The notes under the pieces were generated by a model that was given only the letters and a program-made list of their open reading frames with translations, did no database searches and was not told where the DNA came from. Positions 6,193 to 11,404 of a stretch of DNA of 11,404 nucleotides are shown one piece after another. Numbering within the stretch: position 1 is the stretch's first letter; each line of letters begins with the position of its first letter. A program made the translations under genes and the position numbers. Location: assembly GCA_937952135.1 (NCBI GenBank), contig CALFYL010000012.1, positions 1-11,404 on the forward strand, read 5' to 3'. This DNA comes from an uncultured Planctomycetia bacterium (GTDB lineage: Bacteria; Planctomycetota; UBA1135; GCA-002686595).

Positions 6193-8103
6193 TCAGCGCG
6201 GTTCGACGCGCTTGCGCTGCTCGAGCTGACGGCGCAGGTCGCGCAGCGCCTCGCGCAGGCCTTCGACCTCGACGCGCATCTCGCTCACCGCGTCGCGCAA
6301 GCTGTCCGCGGGAATCGAGAGCGTCGGGAAGCTCGTCGCCGAGGTGAGCACCGGGTCGAAAGACGGAGACGAAGCGAAGAGGGCGCCGAGCACACCTTCC
6401 GTCGCCGGCTGCGTGTTGAGCTCGGACTCGGAGTTCGCGCGCCTCCCGAAGAGCGAGGTGAGCACGGCTTCCGTCGCCGGATGGACGTCCAGCACGCTCT
6501 CGGCGTTCTCGTCGAGCTCCTCCTCGAGCTCGTCGCAGGCCTCCTCGCACGCTTCGTCGCACGCTTCGTCGCACGCTTCGTCGCACGCTTCCTCGCAGTT
6601 CTCGAAGTCTTCGCACGCCTTCTCGCAGGCTTCGTCGCCTCCGCCGCCGAAGGCAGCGCCGAACGCGCCCCCGAAGGCAGCCCAGGCTTCGCCGTGCGTG
6701 TCGGCGAAGTCTTCCCAGTACTCCGCCTGGCGCTCGCCGAACTCCTCGGCCCACTCGGCCCAGTCTTCGGCGAAGTCGTCGGCCCACTCGACCGCGAAGC
6801 CTTCGGGCGGCGTCACGATGCGCACGTTGCCGACGCCGTGGCCCTCGATCGCGGTGGCGTTCTGACCGGGCTTCACGCGGTAGACGCGCACCCGGCTCGG
6901 GCTGCACTCGGGATCGCCCTGGATGCGCACCGCCTGGGCGCCGCTCGGCGACGTCCCGAACAAGTGCAGGCGCTGGCCGCCCGCGGCGCCGGCGCGTTCG
7001 CGCGAGAGCTGCTCGAGCCGCGCTTCCAACTCGCGGACTCGCTGTTCGAGCTCCCGTTCGCGCGCCGACGCGCCCGACGTTGTCCCTGAGGAGCTCTTCG
7101 ACTTGCTCTTGGACGACGACTTCGCCGCGCCTTGGCCCTGCGCGCCCTTCGCATGGCGCTCGTACACGCGCTGTGCATCGCGCGCGCGCTCGGCCTGCGC
7201 CCGCGCCGCTTCGGCGTGGGCCCGGGCTTCCTCCGCCCGCGTGCGAGCACGCGTCTGCGCTTCGCGCGCATGGACCTGTGCAAGCTCCTGCGCACGCCGC
7301 GCCTCGGCGAGCACCTTCTGCTGGGAGCGCGTCGCCTCAGCGCGCGACTTCGTGTGCGCCCGCTCGAGATCGCGACGCTGCGTCTCCAGGGCTCGGCGTT
7401 GCGTCTCCAGGGCGCGCCGCACCTCCTCGTGCGCTTGTGTTTGCGCGCGCGCCGCCTCGCGATGCGCTTGCTCCAGCTCGTGGTGCGCATCGTGCTTCGG
7501 TGCAACGGTGACGGACCCCTTCACCTTCATGCGCGGGACCGCAGGAGTCGGCGCCGCGGGCGGGCACGGAGGACACGGCGGACACGCCGCCGTGGGCGCG
7601 AGGGCCTTCAATCCACGCGCGGGCGCGGCAGGCGCCGCCGGTGCAGCGGGAGCAGCGGGAGCAGCAGGCGCAGCGGGCGCAGCAGGCGCCGCACCGCGCG
7701 TGTGAAGCGAGTTCGGCGCGAGCGGCGTCAACTTGCCGCCCTCGTAGCGGTAGGCGCGCACTTGCGGATCCGACGGCGCCTTGGTGGCGACGCTCCCATC
7801 GTCTCCGTCTTCGCCGCCGGCCAGCGCTTCGAGCTCGGCCGCGCGTCTGGCGACTCGGTCTTTGTCGGCGTACTCGTGGATCTGGGTCGTCGAGTGCGGC
7901 GACGTGTCTTGCGTGCAGGCCTCGAGTCGCTCGAGCGGCGTCAGCGCCACTTCGACCGGCATCGCCTTCGTGCAAGCTGCGGCCGGCGCCGCCGCGAGCT
8001 GCGTGCCGTAGGTGTTGGCGGTCGTGCACGAACTCTGCGTGGCGACCGCGCTCGCGCCGCCGGCGACGAGCCCGAGCGCGGACAGGGACAAGAACAGTTT
8101 CAT
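6193..8103 (-). CDS. Secreted coiled-coil, Cys-repeat protein of unknown function
   Basis: I do not recognise this 636-residue protein. It has a Sec signal peptide with a likely cut after ASA (19). Next come eight AAP triplets (138-161) and CPPCPPCPP (174-182), then a long Ala/Arg/Glu/Gln coiled coil (about 205-320). A Ser/Lys linker (326-347) and a short leucine coiled coil (347-372) follow. A probable beta region (377-435) leads into an acidic Trp/Phe/Tyr-rich helix (436-486) and a DEAC array with eight cysteines (493-523). Two 18-residue repeats containing PATE and a final coiled coil (about 597-632) end the protein. The ATG at 8103 overlaps the M56 stop (ATGA), and AGGAG lies nine bases upstream within the M56 gene. 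This coupling implies joint production with the M56 peptidase, as a partner, ligand or substrate outside the membrane. The reading frame stays open far upstream through the M56 gene, but that part is a shadow. Confidence 0.85.
   Translation of the reverse strand: MKLFLSLSALGLVAGGASAVATQSSCTTANTYGTQLAAAPAAACTKAMPVEVALTPLERLEACTQDTSPHSTTQIHEYADKDRVARRAAELEALAGGEDGDDGSVATKAPSDPQVRAYRYEGGKLTPLAPNSLHTRGAAPAAPAAPAAPAAPAAPAAPAAPARGLKALAPTAACPPCPPCPPAAPTPAVPRMKVKGSVTVAPKHDAHHELEQAHREAARAQTQAHEEVRRALETQRRALETQRRDLERAHTKSRAEATRSQQKVLAEARRAQELAQVHAREAQTRARTRAEEARAHAEAARAQAERARDAQRVYERHAKGAQGQGAAKSSSKSKSKSSSGTTSGASARERELEQRVRELEARLEQLSRERAGAAGGQRLHLFGTSPSGAQAVRIQGDPECSPSRVRVYRVKPGQNATAIEGHGVGNVRIVTPPEGFAVEWADDFAEDWAEWAEEFGERQAEYWEDFADTHGEAWAAFGGAFGAAFGGGGDEACEKACEDFENCEEACDEACDEACDEACEEACDELEEELDENAESVLDVHPATEAVLTSLFGRRANSESELNTQPATEGVLGALFASSPSFDPVLTSATSFPTLSIPADSLRDAVSEMRVEVEGLREALRDLRRQLEQRKRVEPR
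6376..6501 (-). repeat. Two 18-residue PATE repeats, 72-bp period
   Basis: Residues 535-552 and 559-576 of the secreted protein align as ES-x-L-D/N-x-H/Q-PATE-A/G-VL-x-S/A-LF. The bases are also alike: both copies hold ttccgtcgccgg after gagcac, 72 bp apart on the plus strand. This points to an intragenic duplication. A degenerate third piece (DPVLTS, residues 583-588) may follow. Confidence 0.7.
6546..6593 (-). repeat. 12-bp tandem repeat coding for DEAC units
   Basis: The plus-strand unit cgcacgcttcgt occurs three times exactly and a fourth time with one change. Read on the coding strand it gives repeated Asp/Glu-Glu-Ala-Cys, the core of the cysteine array at residues 493-523 of the secreted protein. 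Confidence 0.9.
7621..7692 (-). repeat. 9-bp repeat coding for eight Ala-Ala-Pro units
   Basis: Eight consecutive 9-bp units encode AAP x8 (residues 138-161 of the secreted protein). The units vary at third codon positions. Such Ala/Pro stretches form extended linkers, here between the N-terminal region and the CPPCPPCPP motif. Confidence 0.85.
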
Positions 8104-10109
8104 TGCGAGAAACTCCTGGAATTCCGGGTAGCAGACGGAGTGCTCGAAGGATGGGCTGGCATCGACTCGAGCGTTTCGAGCACTTGGATCAAGCGCTCGA
8201 GCGCGCCGCGGCGCCGCTCGAGCTGTTCGATGCGCTCGGCGAGGCCGTCGAGCGCGCGAGAGAGCTGGGAATCGTCCGCGAGCCACCCCGCGTCTTCGCG
8301 GATCGGTTCGAGCTCGTTGCGCAGCGCTGCGAGGCTCGCCGAGAGCGAGGCGAGGTCCGCCGCGAGCGCTTCGCGCTCTTGCGCGGTCGGGACGTTGAGC
8401 GCGACGCCGCCCGACGCGATGCGAGCGCGACTCGCGGCAGCGCTCGGGGGCGCGCCGGGAAGCCGCGCCGCTCGCGGCGTCGGCGGCGCAGGCGTCTCGC
8501 TTACCGCAGGCGCCTCGCTCACCGCGGGCGTCGGGAGCGCGGCGTCGGCGAGCTCGACCAGGGGCGAGTCGACGGATTCGCCGCCCGCTTCCTCGGCGGA
8601 GCTCGGGGCGGGGTTCTCGGCCAGCGCCTCGAGTTCCGGCGCAGGCGGCTCGGCGCGCCGCGCGCCTGGCGCGGAAACGCCGGGAACCACGAGCACCAGC
8701 GCGCCGAGGCCGACCGTCGCCGCGGGCGCGAGCCAGCGGCGAACCTGCTCGTCGCGCGATCCTTCGTCGTCGTCGAGGAGTCGTTCGATGCGTTGCGCGA
8801 GCCGGCAACGGCCGTGCATCTCCGCCATCGACGCGGCGGGCAGCGAACGCGGCGCACCGACGATCCACTCGGCGATGCGCGCGAGGCAGCTCGCGAGCGC
8901 GAGCCGATTTCCCGTGCGGCGCGCGGCCCAGTCGTCGCACGCGAGCTCCGCGAGGTCGTGGAGTTCGGCGCGCGCGACGCGGTGCAGCGGCTGGAAGAAG
9001 AACAGGCGCTCGACGAGCCAGGCCAGCGAGAGCCAGAGTGGATCGCGGCGCATCAAGTGAGCGAGTTCGTGCGCCAGCATGCTCTCCTGTTCGTCGGCGC
9101 TGAGCTCCGCGAGCGCGCGCGGCGGCACGCAGATCGCAAAGCGCGCGAAGCCGAAGCTCACCGGGGCGCGCAGTTCGGGCGCGACGTAGAGCCGCACGCG
9201 GCGGCCGGCCGGGAACGCTTGCGGCAGAAGCCGGTCGAGCGCGTCGCGCAGCGGACCGGCGTCCAGCTCCTTGCGACCGCGCATGCGCCGCGCGAGCCGC
9301 AGGCACATCGCAGCGAACAGCGCGAGCACGCAGGCGCCGAACGCGGCCCACGCGAGAAGACCGTGGGCGGTCCACTCGCGCCAGCGCGCGGTGAACGAAG
9401 GGGCCCCGGCGGCGGACGCCGCGAGCGGAGCCTCGACGGCGTTCGGCGCGTCGATTGCGCGAGCGCTTGGATCGCGCTCGACCGTCGTCGCTGCGGCGCT
9501 TCCGTCGCGGTTCGCCCGCGGTGCAGCGTCCGGGTTTCGCGCCGAGTCCGAGTCCATCGACTCGCCCGGCGCGCTCGCGACGCCCGATTCGTACGCCAGC
9601 GCCTCGTCGTCCGAAGTCTGCGGCCCGGAAGCCATCGGTTGCCCCGGCGACGCGGACGCGCCCGGCATCGGGTTCCGCGCGCGAACCTGGCGCGGCTCCG
9701 CCGGCGCGAGCTCGGACGCCGCGCGCCGTGCGCTGTCCACACTCGAGACGCCCGCAGTCGGGGCGCTCGCAGTCGGCGCGCTCGAACTCGGCAGTTCGAC
9801 GCCTTCCGCAACGCCCGAGCGCGCGCCGAGTCGCTCGCTGGGGTCCGTCGCTGCCGCCAGACTCTCCTGCGCAGCGTCCTGCGGCCGCAGAGTCCAGTGG
9901 AACAGCGGCGTCTCCATGCTCGCGCCGACTTGCACGAGCGCGGTGAAGATCCCGCCGAACATCGCGGTCTTCCACACCCGCTCGCGCAGGGCGAGCGAGC
10001 GCGCGATCCGCGGCGCGATCACGCACGCGAGCCCGAGGAGCAGCGTGCTGTGGATGGCGTAAGTCAGAACGAACGCGAGCCCCTGCAGGGCGAGTTCACT
10101 TGCGTCCAT
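8100..10109 (-). CDS. M56 (BlaR1/MecR1-like) membrane metallopeptidase with coiled-coil C-terminus
   Basis: The protein has 669 residues. Membrane segments fall at about 8-31, 48-62, 246-272 and 459-479, the four-helix plan of BlaR1. Between helices 3 and 4 lies the zinc peptidase: HELAH (347-351) and ELACDD (Glu388, probable third ligand), with the family segment PVSFGFARFAICVPP before it. In BlaR1 this cytoplasmic domain is activated by an external signal and leads to cleavage of the BlaI repressor. Two parts are unusual. The helix 2-3 loop (about 63-245) is a long Ser/Ala/Pro-rich stretch. The region after helix 4 (480-669) is a Pro/Ala linker plus a coiled coil (about 576-650), not a penicillin-binding sensor domain. 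The ATG at 10109 follows a GGAG seven bases upstream. The gene overlaps the repressor by 14 bp and the secreted-protein gene by 4 bp. The signal sensed is unknown; a role in beta-lactam resistance should not be assumed. Confidence 0.92.
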   Translation of the reverse strand: MDASELALQGLAFVLTYAIHSTLLLGLACVIAPRIARSLALRERVWKTAMFGGIFTALVQVGASMETPLFHWTLRPQDAAQESLAAATDPSERLGARSGVAEGVELPSSSAPTASAPTAGVSSVDSARRAASELAPAEPRQVRARNPMPGASASPGQPMASGPQTSDDEALAYESGVASAPGESMDSDSARNPDAAPRANRDGSAAATTVERDPSARAIDAPNAVEAPLAASAAGAPSFTARWREWTAHGLLAWAAFGACVLALFAAMCLRLARRMRGRKELDAGPLRDALDRLLPQAFPAGRRVRLYVAPELRAPVSFGFARFAICVPPRALAELSADEQESMLAHELAHLMRRDPLWLSLAWLVERLFFFQPLHRVARAELHDLAELACDDWAARRTGNRLALASCLARIAEWIVGAPRSLPAASMAEMHGRCRLAQRIERLLDDDEGSRDEQVRRWLAPAATVGLGALVLVVPGVSAPGARRAEPPAPELEALAENPAPSSAEEAGGESVDSPLVELADAALPTPAVSEAPAVSETPAPPTPRAARLPGAPPSAAASRARIASGGVALNVPTAQEREALAADLASLSASLAALRNELEPIREDAGWLADDSQLSRALDGLAERIEQLERRRGALERLIQVLETLESMPAHPSSTPSATRNSRSFSQ

Positions 10110-10503
10110 GACCTTTCTCCCCCTTGCGACGCGCCTCGATCAATCGCTGCAGCCGCGCGAGTTCGTCGCGCTCGATCTCCTGCTCGGTGAGCAGGTGCGA
10201 CACGAGCGCCGCCACGTCGCCGTCGAACAAGCGCTCGGTCAAGTCCTCGACCATCGAACGCTTCACGTCCTTCTCCTCCACGGCGGGCTCGTAGATGAAC
10301 TGCCGCCCCTCGGAGCGGTGCGTCACCACGCCCTTGCGCTCCATCTTCGTGAGCATCGTCGCGATCGTCGTCAGCGCGCGGCGGTGCTCCGGCGGCAGGG
10401 CCTCGTACACGCGCGCGACGGTCGCTTCGCGCTCGGTCCAAAGCACGCGCATGATCGCGTGCTGCAACTCGCCCAAGTGGTGGACGCGGTCTTTGTCTTT
10501 CAT
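10096..10503 (-). CDS. BlaI/MecI-family transcriptional repressor
   Basis: The protein has 135 residues, normal for the family. A winged helix covers about 8-80: LGELQHAIMRVLW, VYEALPPEHRRALTTIATML, TKMERKGVVTHRSEGRQFIYEP. The C-terminal part (about 85-122, including VEDLTERLFDGDVAALVSHLL) is the dimerisation and cleavage region of BlaI and MecI. Such repressors bind palindromic operators and are inactivated by proteolysis triggered by the M56 partner, encoded next with a 14-bp overlap. The frame is open upstream to 10689, but the extra 62 residues match nothing in the family. The ATG at 10503 places the first helix as in known members. Its ribosome-binding site is weak. Self-regulation through the palindrome upstream is likely. 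Confidence 0.92.
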   Translation of the reverse strand: MKDKDRVHHLGELQHAIMRVLWTEREATVARVYEALPPEHRRALTTIATMLTKMERKGVVTHRSEGRQFIYEPAVEEKDVKRSMVEDLTERLFDGDVAALVSHLLTEQEIERDELARLQRLIEARRKGEKGHGRK

Positions 10504-10704
10504 CTCGTGACTCGGGGTTGGCGGGTCGTGAGCGGGGCTCGGCGTGGCGGTTCGTTTCGCGAGCTGGGCGCTGCGGGCCGCTCGACTACCTAGGTAGTAC
10601 CAGCGCCGCGCCGCGGGCGCCAGATGGGTCCGCACGAAACTGAGTAGGGCTTTCGTACGCGGCGGCGGTGCTACGGATGCGGCTCGCAACGGTGACGGCG
10701 AACA
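10504..10704 (-). promoter_or_regulatory. Promoter region of the repressor-peptidase cassette
   Basis: This 201-bp gap lies between the stop of the toroid gene and the repressor ATG. It holds one clear element, the 14-bp palindrome at 10585-10598. Read on the minus strand, the palindrome overlaps TACTAC, a possible -10, but there is no convincing -35. No clear terminator for the upstream gene is visible. Confidence 0.45.
10585..10598. promoter_or_regulatory. Candidate BlaI-type operator palindrome
   Basis: The sequence actacctaggtagt is a perfect 14-bp palindrome, 81 bp upstream of the repressor start. Its ACTAC/GTAGT arms resemble the TACTACA/TGTAGTA arms of staphylococcal bla and mec operators. 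It stands out as locally A+T-richer than the surroundings. Binding by the adjacent repressor is inferred. Confidence 0.6.
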
Positions 10705-11404
10705 TCAGCGGACCTTCAAAAGCGGCGTGAAGTAGCGGTAGTAGACCTCCAGCGACAGCACGCACATCGCCGTCGAATAGACGCGGTCGCGGTCGTCGTC
10801 CCCGGCGTACTCGCCGTACACGTCGAGGGGCGGCCACGAACCGTCGCCTTCCTGCGCGGGAGGCAGCGCTTCCTTCAGCGCGACGTTCCAGCGCTCCCAC
10901 GGCGCCCCGCCGCGCCGCAGCAACGCAAGGCTGCCGTAGTACCAGAAGTAGAGGTTGCCGCTCCCGCGTTCGACGAAGGCTCGTTCGCCGTCCCAACGGT
11001 AGGCCTCGGGCGCGCAGGCGCTCACGAAGCCAACCGCGTCGCTCCAGCGCGGCGAACCCAGGTCTTCGCCGAGCAGCGAGAGCGCGAAGAGCGCCGCGGG
11101 CGTCGAGCCCGGAAGCGTCGCGTAGCCCGAACGCAGGCGCTGCGGATCGTGGCTGTACCGGAAGCGGCCGAGTTCCTGGTCCCAAGCGCCGCGCAGGAAG
11201 TCCGCGGCGCGGTCGAAGGCCGCGTCGGGCACCTCGATGCCGCCCAGACGCGCCGATTCGAGCGCCATGACCTGCCACGCGGTGATCGAGGCGCGCGGCC
11301 AGCGATCGAAGACGGCGCCGTCGGGATAGAAGTAGCTCCAGCCGCCGACGCTGAGCGGATCGCCGCGCACGATCTGCTCTTCGAGGATGCGCTGCACGCC
11401 GCGC
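10705..11404 (-). CDS. Prenyltransferase/squalene-oxidase-repeat (alpha/alpha toroid) protein, C-terminal part
   Basis: At least 232 residues are visible; the frame continues past the window edge, so the GTG at 11397 is not the start. The sequence shows alternating helices with repeat motifs: GGWSYFYPDG, SITAWQVMALESARLGG, STPAALFALSLLGE, FWYYGSLALLRRGG..WERWNVALKEALPPAQ, DGSW and RVYSTAMCVLSLEVYYRY. This is the alpha/alpha-barrel repeat of squalene cyclase and prenyltransferase beta-subunit folds. The W-Y-Y-x-S/T plus 'VYxTAxxxLxLEVYYRY' ending is common in large planctomycete proteins annotated only by this fold. A cyclase activity is not supported: no DxDD motif is visible in this part. 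The function is unknown. It ends 201 bp before the repressor cassette and is probably a separate transcription unit. Confidence 0.8.
   Translation of the reverse strand, partial: RGVQRILEEQIVRGDPLSVGGWSYFYPDGAVFDRWPRASITAWQVMALESARLGGIEVPDAAFDRAADFLRGAWDQELGRFRYSHDPQRLRSGYATLPGSTPAALFALSLLGEDLGSPRWSDAVGFVSACAPEAYRWDGERAFVERGSGNLYFWYYGSLALLRRGGAPWERWNVALKEALPPAQEGDGSWPPLDVYGEYAGDDDRDRVYSTAMCVLSLEVYYRYFTPLLKVR

Noticed and set aside
4545..6347. A 600-codon plus-strand frame across the transporter and beyond
   Set aside because: It is a shifted frame of the transporter gene; composition is dominated by Arg and it runs through the terminator.
6546..6593. CRISPR-like short repeats
   Set aside because: The 12-bp units are head to tail with no spacers and keep the coding frame.
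6481..7089. Plus-strand frame with repeated 'ARFV' units
   Set aside because: It is the mirror image of the DEAC-coding repeats and has no support as a gene.
8104..10026. N-terminal extension of the secreted protein to a 1277-codon frame
   Set aside because: The frame is open but reads through the M56 gene out of phase. A signal peptide, an AGGAG site and the ATGA overlap fix the start at 8103.
7132..10190. Two long overlapping plus-strand frames
   Set aside because: They are antisense to the M56 peptidase and the secreted protein. Signal peptide, HELAH motif, overlaps and ribosome-binding sites all support the minus strand.
8100..10503. Calling the cassette a beta-lactam resistance operon
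   Set aside because: There is no beta-lactamase gene and no penicillin-binding sensor domain. BlaI/M56 pairs serve many other signals.
10504..10689. A 62-residue N-terminal extension of the repressor
   Set aside because: BlaI-family proteins begin just before the first winged-helix segment, as the ATG at 10503 does. The extension would place the palindrome inside the coding region.

Overview
The window is very G+C-rich bacterial chromosome, densely packed with genes on both strands. It most resembles a high-GC planctomycete. The clues are an alpha/alpha-toroid 'prenyltransferase/squalene oxidase repeat' protein with a C-terminus typical of that phylum, a BlaI-M56 peptidase cassette of a type common there, and weak or absent Shine-Dalgarno sites before some genes. 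This assignment is an inference from gene style; no rRNA or other marker is present, and other high-GC phyla are not excluded.

Layout, left to right. (1) At 1-230 (+) lies the last part of a GH63-type glycoside hydrolase. (2) At 264-2864 (-) there is a two-gene operon: a lipoprotein subtilase of the proprotein-convertase type (FN3, S8 and P domains), followed 42 bp downstream by a small lipoprotein that looks like a detached subtilase pro-domain. (3) A 117-bp divergent gap separates it from a rightward run at 2982-6099: an RsuA/RluB-family rRNA pseudouridine synthase, a HAD-type hydrolase 10 bp later, and an OPA-type major facilitator transporter. A strong bidirectional terminator follows at 6124-6163. 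(4) At 6193-10503 (-) there is a tightly coupled three-gene cassette. Its order of transcription is a BlaI/MecI-type repressor, an M56 (BlaR1-like) membrane metallopeptidase overlapping it by 14 bp, and a secreted repeat and coiled-coil protein that starts inside the M56 stop codon (ATGA). A perfect 14-bp palindrome 81 bp upstream of the repressor is a good operator candidate. (5) At 10705-11404 (-) lies the C-terminal part of the toroid protein, whose start is outside the window.

The two most interesting units are the apparent split zymogen (protease and pro-domain as separate lipoproteins) and the repressor/peptidase/secreted-protein cassette. The latter would be a BlaR1-like signalling system in which the usual penicillin-binding sensor domain is replaced by coiled-coil regions. 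Its third member is an unrecognised protein carrying a regular array of eight cysteines on an acidic helix. Both functional readings are inferences from sequence and gene order.
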